DNA of 64,000 nucleotides from Porogramme epimiltina (Eukaryota > Basidiomycota > Agaricomycetes > Polyporales > Polyporaceae): NCBI GenBank assembly GCA_900155495.1, contig FTLJ01000311.1, positions 48,827-112,826 on the forward strand. The letters are read 5' to 3'. The notes below the pieces were generated by a model that was given only the letters and a program-made list of their open reading frames with translations, ran no database searches and was not told the DNA's origin. Shown here piece by piece: positions 12,547 to 23,544 of the stretch. A program made the translations under genes and the position numbers. Numbering within the stretch: position 1 is the stretch's first letter; every line of letters begins with the position of its first letter.

Positions 12547-14428
12547 CTACACGAACCTCTTCCCTCCAACGACAACACGCTTCTCCTTCGGAAAACTAGC
12601 GATCGTGCTGTCCGAAAGATGGAGATGTTCCTTCACTAGCGCAGGCGGGATGAGCGCCAACCACTGCGCCAGGCTCACGTCCTCGAACCGGTTCGTGTTG
12701 AAGACTTCGATGAACCGTAACGTGCTGTTCCCCGTGTTCTCAATATAATGACCTGTGAATAAACGTGAGGGGCCGTCCGCAATTTTTGGCGATGAGCTCA
12801 CCATATGCGGCGGGAACGTAACTGATGTCGCCTGCCTGGTAGTCGAACGTCTGCGCTACGCCGTTTGCCGCGAAGATCGTCACCCGCGCTGTGCCCTCCC
12901 TGGAAGAGCAAAGTCAGCATAGGGTCTAGCGTTGGATGGTGTCTCGCGCACAGGAAGTAGCCCCATTCGCTCTCCGTCGGGTGCCAATGAAGTTCACGCA
13001 TTGCACCAGGCTCGACCGTGATTTCAGCGACAGCCACCTCCGTGGCGACGTTGAAAACAGTCGAGTCCGCGATCTTGACTGACCCTCCTGAATATTGTAT
13101 GGCAGGAATCTTCGAGAACTCGTATGAGAACGGCTGCGGAATCGTTCCCTGGGGACTCGTGGGCGGTTTCTGATCTACCGGTGGAGCATCTGTAAGACAT
13201 GTCGTTAGCGGGTTTGGCGACGGACGTATAGGACAATACACTGACCTCCAGGGAAGATGTAAAGCTGGTGACCGGGAATATCGTCCCAGTTGGAGATCTC
13301 GTCCTGGAAGTTCTTCGCGATCACTTCTTTCGGTAGATGCGCCAACCAGTCGGTAAGCTGCATGTGTATTGCAAGCTCAGGTGAGGTCGACAGAGAGAGA
13401 CAGCCCAACTCACGAGGAATGTATTATCATCGTTGAAGTTGCCATCCGGGAAGATCTTCGCGAGCTTGTCACCGATAGTAGACAGCATGTGGAATAAAGG
13501 GCGACATACCAGCAAGAACTCGGTCCCTTCCGAAGTAGCTTGGAGCGAGTGCGGCAGACCCGCAGGGAAATACCACAGGTCCCCCTTGTTCACTGTAGCG
13601 AGATAGTTACGTCCGTATTGGTCGACGGACGTGATCTGCGTTGACCCCTGCGTGTGCAATGTGAGCCTACAATGCCAGTTCAACGGCTCAATATGGCGAT
13701 TAATACACACTTCAAGAACGTATGCCCACTGGAAGTCCCACTCAGTATATGCACACATATGCCCACGGACAAACACTCACCTCCGCAGACTGATGCCAAT
13801 GCAATTCGCGAATCGCCCCAGGCTCGAGCCGCATATTCACGCCCGCCAACGCTGATATATTCAAGTTGAGGCCTGACCGGTCCGGCGAATACGAATGAGC
13901 ACTGACCTGTGGCGATCGGCATTTGTTGCACTGAAACAAAACATGGTGATAAGTTTAGGAAATACACCAACAGAAAGCGAATAGGCGTACCGTTCTGCTG
14001 TCTGACCCAGCCACCAGTGTTGAGCTGTACCTTGCTGAGGCTGAAAGGCCACTTGGCATTGCCGCTGATAAACCCAATAAGTAAACAATTTATACCTACC
14101 CCGAATCGAACGCTACTCACACAGTGCCCGAGTCCGTAGTGGGAGGTGCGAGAATGTCGGGATTCTGTCTATCAATGGCAACGTTCTGGGGCCCTAAGAT
14201 GGTTCCTCCGAGCTGACCACGCTCCGGCTGGGGATCCATCTTCGTGTCCGCGTTCCAGAGGGGGTAGTTGGGGTCATTGCTTGCATAGGGAACGGTTGGA
14301 CTGGGAGGAGCAGCGCTGCTGGTTTCCGATGTCGCACGCCTTGCCAAAGCGAGGTCCCCAACAGGAATAGCAAGAACACTTGACCCATAGAGGACCGCGC
14401 AAATGACGGAAGCCAAGAATTTCGACAT
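12547..14428 (-). CDS. Secreted oxalate decarboxylase (bicupin)
   Basis: Eleven exons join to 442 residues, with boundaries near 14428-14121, 14064-13991, 13930-13907, 13851-13781, 13728-13711, 13647-13510, 13455-13414, 13357-13246, 13189-12952, 12899-12802 and 12752-12547. The enzyme cleaves oxalate to formate and CO2 outside the cell or in the wall, which helps wood-decay fungi control acidity. A signal peptide covers residues 1-20. Cupin 1 has ELHWHQSAEW plus the later GLPHSLQ; cupin 2 has ELHWHPTESEW plus AAYGHYIEN. Both therefore keep three His and one Glu for Mn. The mobile lid reads NFNDDNTF where the Bacillus enzyme has FSENSTF, so the key Glu is replaced by Asp. It shares a 1.3-kb region with the divergent rhamnosidase gene. 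Exons of 18 and 24 nt are unusually short. Confidence 0.93.
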
Positions 14429-15063
14429 CTTGTACTGGCGAGCTCGGAGAGTTTGACCTTGAGGGTTGGCGGCGCGGTAAAGGATAACGCAGCTTTCATG
14501 CTGCCAGTATAGTAGCGTACGCCAGTGAGGCTGGCATAGGGTGGCTGGCACTTGAGACTGCTAGTCGAGAGGGTGAACTGAGGCTGACTCAAACGAGTGA
14601 ATCGGCATCATCGTTGTATCGACTAGCAAGAGTACGGTGACTAATGGGATATGCAAAGTGAAGAGGAATGAGTAAAGGGCCACGACACCAGGAATGCCGT
14701 GAAGGAAAGCTGAAAGATCCCTAAAAGATCTAATCTAGCCTTTCGCCTCGGTATTCATACAGCGCTTATTGGCTGAGCTTGAACATTTGAAGCCTGGTTG
14801 TTACTTGCATCCTGTTACAGTCATAATTACTAGTAACTTCAACCTCTCCCCCGGGCCACAATGATCTGAGGTGAGACTGTACGTTCGATGTTTTTCAACT
14901 CATCGTCGAGGCGTGACTTTTTAACTGACCATGATTTCTAGATCGACGTTAAAAATCCCCTGATTCTGTTGCATTTCGAGACTATTCACTAGAACAGGTT
15001 GGAGACTTTCGACGCACCAACACAAACTCATGCGTCCATGTCCATGGGCCGCGTCAAAAACTA

Positions 15064-15080
15064 ACCGGCCTTAGCCGGCC
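15064..15080. repeat. Short inverted repeat with GGCTAA complement
   Basis: CCGGC-CTTA-GCCGG forms a 5-bp perfect inverted repeat around a 4-base loop, flanked by further CCGG. It is midway between the divergent oxalate decarboxylase and rhamnosidase genes. GGCTAA is the ascomycete XlnR core; whether it acts in basidiomycetes is unknown. Confidence 0.4.
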
Positions 15081-15675
15081 TGTGGTCATTATGAGCTTGT
15101 TCTCAGAACCGCATAACTTTGAGGACAATCGTAACGATCCTAAAGAGCCATTTTTCAGTGATCGCCGGTCTCGTCGTCATGGGGGTCCTAATGTGACCAT
15201 TCGTCGGTGCCGTGGACCGACGGCGGGTAGCGGGTGACTTATGCCCGGACCGTCCGTGCTCATGCGTCGTATTGTTGATGCAGGTGGCGCTCTATAGAAG
15301 CCCATCTAGTGGAAGGCGAACTGAGTGGATTCGCGGATGACGCAGCTTTGAGGGACATCTGACCCAAAGCGTAAAGCCTGCTGTATGAATGGGTTCATGT
15401 CTAGGTGTGTACTCTTTCGCGGCTCTCCCCTAGCCTGTATACGTCTTCTGAAAAGCTTGATTATTATTTGCTCAGAAGGCAAGATACAGAGACGCGGCGC
15501 ACGAAAATGCGCGACTGTCTGCGGCATCGACTCCGCAATGACAACATCGTGGTTTCGTGAGTCCCTGATCAGCTGCTCTTTGCTTCTAAAGAACCCCGTC
15601 CGCCAGGTATTCTGTCAACGTAAATGCTTCGTACGTCTGAATGGCTCCTTTGGCCAAACCTTCTTTAGCCCGCCG

Positions 15676-15682
15676 TATAAAA
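15676..15682 (+). promoter_or_regulatory. TATA box of the rhamnosidase gene
   Basis: TATAAAA lies 56-62 bp before the ATG at 15738. The in-frame upstream start at 15702 is less likely because the signal peptide begins at 15738. Confidence 0.6.
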
Positions 15683-15737
15683 TGCCCGACACGAGCGTGT
15701 TATGACCCCACCAGGAATCGTTCTCCGGATCGACATC

Positions 15738-17899
15738 ATGTTCCAGGCTTTCTCCCCACTCCTTGTCATAGTTGCGGCCTCATTGGTCGCAGCAGTGCCC
15801 TACCAGGACTATATTCTTGCTCCTTCGTCGCGCACTGTCCGCCCGGTGAGCATCTTCCGTCAGGACGGCCCATCGACCTCCCCAGAGGCCCTGCTCGCCA
15901 GCAACACCGGATCCGGATGGAATCTTGTCTTCGGCGCCTTCAATGCCTCCGTGACGTACGACTTCGGGAAGAACGTCGCGGGCTGGGTTAACGTTAACGT
16001 CTCCACAACCGGAAGTGTCGGATTCACGTTTTCCGAGAGTTCTCTCTGGGTGTCGTCCTGGGCGTGTGATGCAACGGCGTCGAACGCAGCTCCGGACGAG
16101 CCACTCGTATTCAACATCAGTCACTCGGGACACTTTGCGGCGCCGACAGAGAAGGAACGTGGGGCGTTCCGTTACCTTACCGTCATCAACCTCGGAACAG
16201 GCAACCTGACCGTGAATGACCTATGGATTCAGTACACGGCAATGCCGCATTGGGAAAACTTGCGCGACTACACCGGGTGGTTCCACTCAAACGACGAGAA
16301 GCTAAACAGGTGAATGTTTACGCATGTGAGCAATTCAGAGTAGCTGACGTCGGTGTTAGGGTCTGGTACGCAGGTAATGCACTACGTCTTAAATTTAATG
16401 CACCTGAATTCTCATCCAAGTGTCAGGAGCTTACACGAATCAGATTGTCACCATCGACCCCACGCGCGGAAATGCGGTCCTCATCTCCAGCCAGCTCAAC
16501 AGTGATGGCACCGCAACCTGGTATTCGAACACTACCATCACGAATGGTACCTCTGCACTGACAGACGGTGCAAAGCGAGACCGTCTCGTCTGGGCAGGGG
16601 ACATGTCGATCGCAGTCCCTAGCATTGCCGTCTCCACGTACGACCTCATCTCCCTCCGCAACTCCCTCGAATCCCTCCTCGCCTTTCAAAGCGCCTCTGG
16701 GATGTTCCCATACGCCGGCTTTCCTTTCCCCGAACAAGTCGTTTCTTTCACCTACCATCTACATGCTCTCATCAATCTGGCGAGCTATTATCAATGGAGC
16801 GGCGATCAAGTGTTTCTAACTCAGATATGGGACGCCTGGAAGGTGGGCATGGCTTGGGCGACGCAGCAAATCGACACGTCTGGGCTCGTCAACGTCACCT
16901 CCAGCTCTGACTGGCTCCGCTTCGGCATGGGTGGCCACAACATCGAAGCGAACGCGATCCTGTTCTACACCCTCAACATCGGCGTCTCACTTGCGCGCGT
17001 GCAAAAGGACACGGCCAGCGCTGGTGCGTGGGCCTCGCTCGCCTCCGCGATCCCGCCCGCCGCGCAGTCCCGCCTCTGGGACCCCTCCGCGAAGCTCTTC
17101 CGCGACAACGACACCGATGCAGGTGCAGCGCTCCATCCCCAAGACGGAAACGCGTGGGCGGTCAAGGCGGGACTCGTCGCTTCGCCCGCACAGGCTGCGC
17201 AGATATCCGCGGGGCTTCAAGCGCGCTGGACGGTGTGGGGCGCACCCGCACCAGAGGCGGCGGACGCGGTATCTCCGTTTGCATCAGGTTTTGAACTCGA
17301 AGCGCACTTCCTTGCAAACCGCACCCGCGCTGCGCTCGCGCTCATCCGGAGCATGTGGTCGGATGTGATGCTCGACGACCCGAGGATGACGAACAGCACG
17401 TTTATCGAGGGCTACTCGACTACGGGCGAGATGCATTACCCGCCGTACTCCGAGGATTCAAGGATCTCCTATGCACACGGATGGGCGTCGGGGCCTACCG
17501 GTGCTCTGACAGTATGTGTCGACGCTTTATGGACTACTTGCTGAGGGTGCTCACTACGGTGCACAGACGTTCGTTGGCGGGATCCAGATCCTCAACAATG
17601 CCGGCGCAAGGTGGACGATCGCGCCCCAACCGGGAGACCTCTCCGCCGTGGATTGCGGGTTTGCCACCGCCTTGGGCCAGTTCACGTCCAAGTGGGTCGC
17701 GGACGGCAAGGTGTTCCAGCTGCATATCAGTACGCCGGCTGGGACGACGGGGACTGTTGGAATACCCTTTCCCGCAAAGAGCGCCAAGGCGTTCATGACT
17801 AGTGATCTGTGGAATGGGCCCATCCGAGCGGACAGCTCCGGAAGGTTTTGGGTTGGAGATGTGGCTGGAGGAGAGCACAATTTCGTTATTGTTGCATAA
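15738..17899 (+). CDS. Secreted alpha-L-rhamnosidase-like glycosidase (GH78-type)
   Basis: Four exons (15738-16309, 16360-16373, 16427-17511, 17567-17899) give 667 residues. Exon 2 is only 14 nt and restores the conserved LNRVWYAGAYT segment between the beta-rich N-domain and the helical barrel. A signal peptide covers about residues 1-19. The catalytic (alpha/alpha)6 barrel carries DGAKRDRLVWAGDM, the GH78 hallmark with the acidic residues around the substrate. Later motifs typical of the barrel are GMFPYAG, SDWLRFG and SYAHGWASGPTGALT. Several N-x-S/T sites fit a secreted glycoprotein. The expected role is removal of terminal alpha-L-rhamnose from pectin or plant glycosides; related subfamilies could have another specificity. 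Confidence 0.87.
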
Positions 17900-18339
17900 C
17901 TCAAGTGGCTGGCGATGTCCTCACACGTTCCCAAAGTACGATGCATTCTCTCCATCCCATTCTTCAAGAATTAATCCTCTGTGAGCGTTACTAGCTACCG
18001 CTCCGTATGTGTTTGGCAGCGGATTGTGCTAGCCTAGTGTACATACGTGCACGACGGAAAATCATGACATTTGACTCCCCCACGAGGTCTCTGATCAACA
18101 ATGAGAGGAACTGAGGCCGTCTGGCGTAAGTGAGGTGTCTTCAGGCCTATGACTTAGAAGGGCTACGGGAGGAGAGCTCGCCAGTGCCACTCACGGATGG
18201 ATGGGTCAATTTGAAATCTGTCCCTGTGACACATGGCACGTGAGCGTAACGCAACGCGACGTCCAACTACGCGTCGCGTGGCCACTGTCACGGTGGAAAG
18301 CTACCAAGACTCTGACGCTTACCACTACCAGTGGGAGGA
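17900..18339. other. Intergenic: rhamnosidase 3' flank and HUS1 promoter
   Basis: About 440 bases in a head-to-tail arrangement. No gene or strong motif is seen apart from paired CGTGGC/GACGCG-type GC boxes near 18250-18290. Confidence 0.45.
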
Positions 18340-19663
18340 ATGAGGTTTCGAGCGACCATCGAACATGTAGACACATTCATTCGTAAGACAAAGTATACCA
18401 TCTTAAGACGAACATTCTCCCTCACGCATTCGCTAGGAATCATACAATCGGTCGAGAAGCTACAGAAACGTTGTACGATCAAGTTCGGGGAGCAAGAAAT
18501 CCGCGTCATTTGTACTGGTGATGTTAATGAAGGCGGGATTCAAGTCTGGTCGTCAGTAAATGCACTCATACGCTCAACTCTTGTACTGAGACGGGTACAG
18601 ACAGATCAAAGTTTCTTCTATCTTCACAGAATATCGCATACAATCCAACTCCAACAACGAGATAACCATCACCGTGTCCTCCGAGGCGCTGCTGGCTGTA
18701 TTGCGCTCAGCTGCGGGGCCCTCGTCGACCAAAGAAGCTAACAATCCACTTGCGACCAACGAGTCCCAGATCGTTATGAAGTGCGCTCCCCCGGGCCTCA
18801 TTTGCTCACAACATCATACTGATCAACCTGTCCAGACTCGCCAAGAATCAGGACCGGAAATCCGTGCTAAGCTTTGTGATCACCCGGACCACGTCTTCCA
18901 AAGGTGTCATGGAGGTCACCCAGCAGCTTCTCATTGACGTTTTGCGACACGCTGAAGTAGAGCGACTAAGGGAACCGACATGTCCGGAACCCGATGTCAG
19001 CCCCCGTCCCCTGCTCACCACTCATTTGCGAAGGCACGCTCACTCGCTCTTTTCAGGTGCACATACTTCTTCCGCCGCTTGCGAAGTTCCGCGGCGTTGT
19101 CGACCGCCTGCGGAGCTTGGCGCAGGAGGGTATTTCTTTCCGCGCGAACTACTCAGGGGTGCTGCAACTCGGAGCGAGCACGGATGATGCTCGCGTGGAA
19201 ATCACTTGGCGAGACCTGTCGAACCCCCCTATGGGTGAGATTTGTAGCTCAATGACACACCCAGGGCTGGCACTGACGCAGCAGCACAGCCGACGACCCT
19301 GCCGCAGCGAGTCAAAAACGTCGCGATGTGTCAGCAGAGGCCAGCACGCAGCAGTCGCAGCTGGAGGAGGGTGACGAAGACGAGAGAGAGGAGAGAGACT
19401 TGCAGAAGATGCACGGCGTGGTCATCTCCCACAAGTCCCTCCTTCGCTTCCTCAATAGCCACGTCATCTCCACGACGACGATTGCATGTACGCCCCCCTC
19501 CCTTCGTTTTAGGAGGTACCTGAGGATGCTGACGGTCGCCATCCCGCGCGCAGGCATCTGTGAGGGCGTATGCATGATCCTCTACGTCTACATAGGAGAC
19601 ATCTCCGACGCCGGCGGGGTGCTGACGTTCTATATCCCCGCACAACTGGACGGGAACTCGTGA
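18340..19663 (+). CDS. HUS1: Checkpoint clamp subunit Hus1
   Basis: Seven exons (18340-18382, 18437-18555, 18605-18780, 18836-18995, 19057-19234, 19290-19487, 19554-19663) give 327 residues. Hus1 forms the Rad9-Hus1-Rad1 ring, a PCNA-like clamp loaded at damaged DNA in the nucleus to activate checkpoint kinases. The rebuilt protein shows the family landmarks in order: MRFRATIEH start, TIKF/GGIQVWS strand, IFTEYRIQSN, SSEALLAVLRSA, KLAKNQDRKSVLSFVI, the interdomain PEPDVHILLPPL followed by VVDRLRSL, ITWRDLSNPP, KSLLRFLNSHVI and a C-terminal LTFYIPA. Length fits (human protein 280). An acidic loop (about residues 225-255, EEGDEDEREERD) is longer than in animals. RAD9, its ring partner, lies 39 kb downstream on the same strand. 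Confidence 0.93.
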
Positions 19664-20106
19664 TCGGCGTCCGGCGGCACCCCCATCCTGATTGCAGCCG
19701 CTCGAACTCAAATTCAAGGTTTTGAGCCCCGCGCCGACACCGCCCTTGTGCCTCTGCCTCAAGACTGTATGCTTCTTTTTCCTGCCTCGCGGCTCTGTGG
19801 TAGCTGTGGTGTTCGGCGTAGGCAAGTGACGTGACAGCCGGTCCTACGATGTCCCGACTGCCTTCTTATATGCCGATGCCAGTTTCGCCCCCTTCTTGCC
19901 CGGGGACGGTGCCTGGTTGGGTGCTCATGTCTTGGACGATAAGCCCCTGTGTGAGCATTTGTGTGGGGCAGAACGAGAAATGCGCTTCATCTGTTTGTAG
20001 TAATACACGATTGGTCCAATACCCGAAATAATCATACAGAAAACTTGTGCGCTCTTCGATCAAGTAGACTTCCGACGAAACAGCGTGATCATGACCTAGT
20101 CAAGAT
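19664..20106. other. Intergenic, convergent 3' ends
   Basis: About 440 bases between HUS1 (plus) and BTB copy 3 (minus). I see no gene here. Confidence 0.45.
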
Positions 20107-22013
20107 TCAAAACTCGAACGTAACCTGGCGAAAGAAGCGTAAGGGCGCGACATACAAGATTCAACACGATCACTTACCTCGTCCACCACCGACGGAATAT
20201 CGCGTATAGCCTGTGCCACGCGCGCAAGGCTGTCCACGAAGTCCTGACAAGAGGTGCACCACTGCCCGCTCGCCGAAGCCTTTGCGTATACGTTCTCCGT
20301 GGGCTCAGGGGTAAGGATACGCCCAGGACCATCGTCAATATTCATCGCCAAGTTCCCGACGTACTCTCTCACCCACGCGTCCGTGCCTGTGGTAACGACG
20401 GTCGACTGGGTGACACTGGAGACGCTAGAGATGGTAGAGAAGGTGTCGGTGTCGTTCCTGTTGTGGAGGACGCCAGGGTCGGTCTGATTATTATTGTCAG
20501 GTCCGGCGTGGGCGATATGGGCGATATGCGACGCCTTAGCCTGTTGAGAAGAGGGGGATACACATGCGCGGAAGAGGGCGTTCTTCGCAGCGGCGCGACA
20601 GCCATCGTAGTACTTGAGCAGTCGACGATAGAAGATTGCAGGAGCGTCCTCCATTTCGTCCAGGTATATTTCGCTCGGGGAGAGATTAAGGACGTGCTTC
20701 GCCGCCTCTCGCGCACACTGGATGTGTTCTCCACGACAGGCGATGAAGTACGCGGGCAGGGGGTCCCTCTTCGCTATCTCCGCCCACTTGGCCCTGGATA
20801 ATGGGAGGTATTGGAGGACATAATACCTCTCTGCTATGTCTATCAGGGCAACGAGTTCTGGTGGCGATATGATAGTTTTGTTCGGGTTAACAACATCCAG
20901 TTGATAACAGAGCTTCAGCAACCTCTGGAGGGTTGTGCTCATCTCATAAACTACCACGCGATGCGAGGACTGTGTTAGCTGGGGATCTGCGGGCTCTACT
21001 ACGCTGCAATTTGGGATCACTATGACTATCACTACGCCACGAATTTAGAAGGCTCACGCAGCTCCCGTGACGCCTTTGCGACAGCTCTTGCACTTTTTCC
21101 TCTTCTTACGACTTTTGACGTGAGGGCACGGCTGTTCGGCTGCGGCGTGGGTCTGTTGTGCAATTGCGGCCACGATGATGTTACCAAGGATGGGGGACGC
21201 CGACGAAATCACATTGCGATGAACCCGAAACTCGTTACCATCGGAGGAGCAGAGTATCAAGTCGGACCCTGAAGTATCCCATAAGTAATCCCCCGCCGGT
21301 GTGGGTGGCGTGGATGGCGTCTCCGCGCGCTCGGGGTCAGTGTGGCTGGAGAGCGAAATGGGCACGGAAATTCTCTCTCTGGCGACGAATAACAGAAAAT
21401 GTGGGCCCACGTTCCCCTGGCGCCGACGATACTCCGCTATGCGGTAGTAGTCTCCTGCGGTTAGGTCATCGATAATACATCCAGCGTCCCACTCCTTGTC
21501 GTGGAATGTGGGTCTCAGGATCCGGCGAGCAACGTCTTCGAGCTTCATCCGATATGCGACCATGAAAACCTCCGCCCAAGATTGGGAATCGCGCCCCGCA
21601 AGTCGGACGAGTTCGTCCTCGAACACGGTGATTGGAAGCTCCAGTTCGTACGCCATGGCGGCACGAAGGCCAAGCTCTAGCTCTTTGACAGATCGTTCCT
21701 TCTTCGGCTTTGCGATTGGGTAGCAGATGAGGAGGATATCCTGTATGGTTTCGCTCCTTGCGGGAACATCGATCGTCGTGACAGGGCCCGGGCTGAAGGC
21801 GAGGATGCGTACGAACGCGGGAGAGGCTTCGAGCAAGATGTCCCTGCGTACCCGAAAGCTAACCATGTCGGAACTACGGAGGATGACATCGGCAGTAGCT
21901 TTGTTGAATGGATACGGGGCCAGTTTCCATTCTGGATCAGCGGGTGTAGCTAGGGTATCAGGGGTGAAAGGGCGGATGGGGGTGGCAGGGCGGGCATCGA
22001 ATAGCAGATCCAT
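20107..22013 (-). CDS. Double BTB/POZ-domain protein (copy 3) with a Cys/His-basic insertion
   Basis: Three exons (22013-21058, 21003-20178, 20124-20107) give 599 residues; the last codes VTFEF and the stop. The first BTB domain is at about residues 40-135 (TADVILRSSDMVSFRVRR). The second starts near 255 (SDLILCSSDGNEFRVHR). After its conserved VISSASPILGNII helix, an insertion carries C-P-H-V, a KSRKKRKK basic run and C-K-S-C, which looks like a small zinc knuckle beside a nuclear-localisation-like signal; copies 1 and 2 lack it. The C-terminal Cys-x-x-Cys (WCTSCQDF), helix (AIRDIP) and terminal micro-exon match copy 2. Start 22013 is preferred because a TATA-like element (complement of GTTTATA, 22126-22132) lies next to the upstream in-frame ATG at 22124, which cannot then be in the mRNA. 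Confidence 0.83.
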
Positions 22014-22437
22014 GGTGGGCGGACTGGATGGTTGTGATTGTGGACGTCCGGGGCGGGGAAGGGCAAGAGGTCCGTCCGAGCATCTTGTCTTGCGCAGGTT
22101 TATGGGGGCTCTTCGTGCCGACAAGGTTTATAGGAAGCCGTTCTTCGACTGGCATCCGCCGCAGGATGGTGCTCATGGGGTCCAGCTCAGACGCTCTGCC
22201 GTCTTACCGCAGCACGGTTTGGAGGAATGCTACACATATATTGTCCAACGCATGGCCTGTTGTCTCCGACGGGGGCTCGAGGTGACGTCAGGCAGCAAAG
22301 CAGAATTCGGAGGCCGCGCGGGATGAGAGCGAGGAGAGAGCCGGACGGGGTGCGGCGCCTTCCGCTTGAGCTCCCGGCTTGATTGAAGAGCGCGGCTTTC
22401 ATTCCAGCCCTCATTGTCATCGACCTCCGTCTTCATC
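22014..22437. other. Divergent promoter region (BTB copy 3 / DUF202 gene)
   Basis: About 420 bases between divergent genes. It holds a TATA-like element for the BTB gene (22126-22132, minus) and a perfect CRE palindrome at 22283. Confidence 0.5.
22283..22290. promoter_or_regulatory. CRE/ATF palindrome TGACGTCA
   Basis: A perfect eight-base bZIP (CRE/ATF) site, 148 bp before the DUF202 ATG. A second perfect copy is in another divergent promoter at 38741. Confidence 0.45.
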
Positions 22438-22888
22438 ATGCCGTTCGAACTCGACAACAAAATCAGTGAAGGCAGAGACTTTGCTATGCTAGAGCGCAAT
22501 TTACTCTCCCATCTCCGCCTCGCTGTGCTTTTGACCCTCCTTTCGGCATCCCTACTCCTCCACGCCCGCCTTCCGACCCCTTCCGAGCCTGGGTCCTCCG
22601 AGACCCCCTCATCGAAGACGGGGCTTGCTGTCGCGGTTATCGAGGTAGTAGCAGCAGTGGCCGCCCTTGGTGCAGGCGTGTGGGAGTATTGGCAAGGATG
22701 TGCAGACTTGATGGCTAAGCGAGGTTTCCTCAGGGCCACCCAGTGAGTGTCCCCACCATCCGAGCATGCGCTGCGTGTTCATCATCACTCCCCTCCGTGC
22801 ATATCTCAGAACCCATCTTGCTATTCTCAGCATTGTGGGCATCGTCGTGTTTGCCACATGCATGATGCTCATCTCCACCGACGTCTAA
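22438..22888 (+). CDS. Small DUF202-family membrane protein
   Basis: Two exons (22438-22742, 22810-22888) give 127 residues. The DUF202 pattern is clear: a short soluble start, a conserved R-D-x-x-M-L-E-R-N-L-L-S-H-L-R-x-A segment at residues 13-30, then three membrane helices (about 28-45, 65-82 and 105-122, the last read across the splice as LAILSIVGIVVFATCMMLI). The acceptor at 22809 is chosen because it restores this third helix; the later one at 22829 would leave it shorter. DUF202 domains occur as single proteins and at the end of vacuolar VTC subunits. The single-domain fungal proteins have no firm function. It is divergent from BTB copy 3. Confidence 0.83.
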
Positions 22889-23544
22889 CTGAGCCTCCTG
22901 CCACTGCATATGCCCTTCAAGATCCTCCCGGTTATGGCTTCCCCTTTCATGCATCCATTAACGAAACATGACCAGTCCCCGTATCACCGTTGGCCGCTGG
23001 ACGTCCCATATCTAACTTCGCTGTCGTATAGAGTGTTCTTGGATCAAGGCCCCTTTTCCGTGTCCTGATGTTTCCCATCGCGGATCTCCGGGGCGTGCAG
23101 ATGGCCCTCACCTCCCAAAGCTTGTTACACAGCCGAACATGAAGATGGCGCTCGCTGTCTTTAGCAAGCATCTGGATACCCCAAGCTGGGTGGGCTCAAG
23201 ACGACGCCTCGCGAGTCTGGACGGCCGCGGGGGGCGGCTCCGCAGGCGATAGGGGCCACAGCCACCGGGGCAGATGTGCTCCTCCGCCAGAGACGCAGGA
23301 ACGAGACGGCGTCGGGGCGACCCGTCGGTCGGGAGCACCGCTGCGCACTCGGCCTGATGTGCATGATATCTCCCCGTGCCCCGTCAGTGTGGCCTGTCCC
23401 CGCAGCTCTTCTAAGCAATCCCTCCCTGGCCGGACGTTCTTCCGAGACTGCACCGCTCTTCCCCCCACCCCACCGTTCGGTCCCACCTCTTCAGAGGGCC
23501 TGCCGTCCCTTCCGCCCCCCTGCGGACCCCCCCCTCCTTCCACC
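22889..23544. other. Intergenic
   Basis: About 650 bases between two head-to-tail plus-strand genes. Frames that cover 23200-23540 on both strands are GC-driven shadows; the stretch before 23545 is pyrimidine-rich leader. Confidence 0.4.

Larger units (their letters stand above)
14429..15737. other. 1.3-kb divergent promoter region of two secreted-enzyme genes
   Basis: This is the longest gene-free stretch. It holds a TATA box for the rhamnosidase at 15676 and a palindrome near 15064-15080 with TTAGCC (complement of GGCTAA). SYGGRG-like GC motifs (for example CCCCGGG near 14851) could bind a carbon-repressor of the Cre1 type. No open frame here has recognisable similarity. Confidence 0.5.

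Noticed and set aside
14429..15737. Possible hidden gene or transposon remnant in the longest gap
   Set aside because: I found no long frame, terminal repeats or target-site duplication; it reads as promoter sequence.
22122..22124. ATG at 22124 as the start of BTB copy 3
   Set aside because: A TATA-like element lies only a few bases upstream, so this ATG would be ahead of the transcript start.
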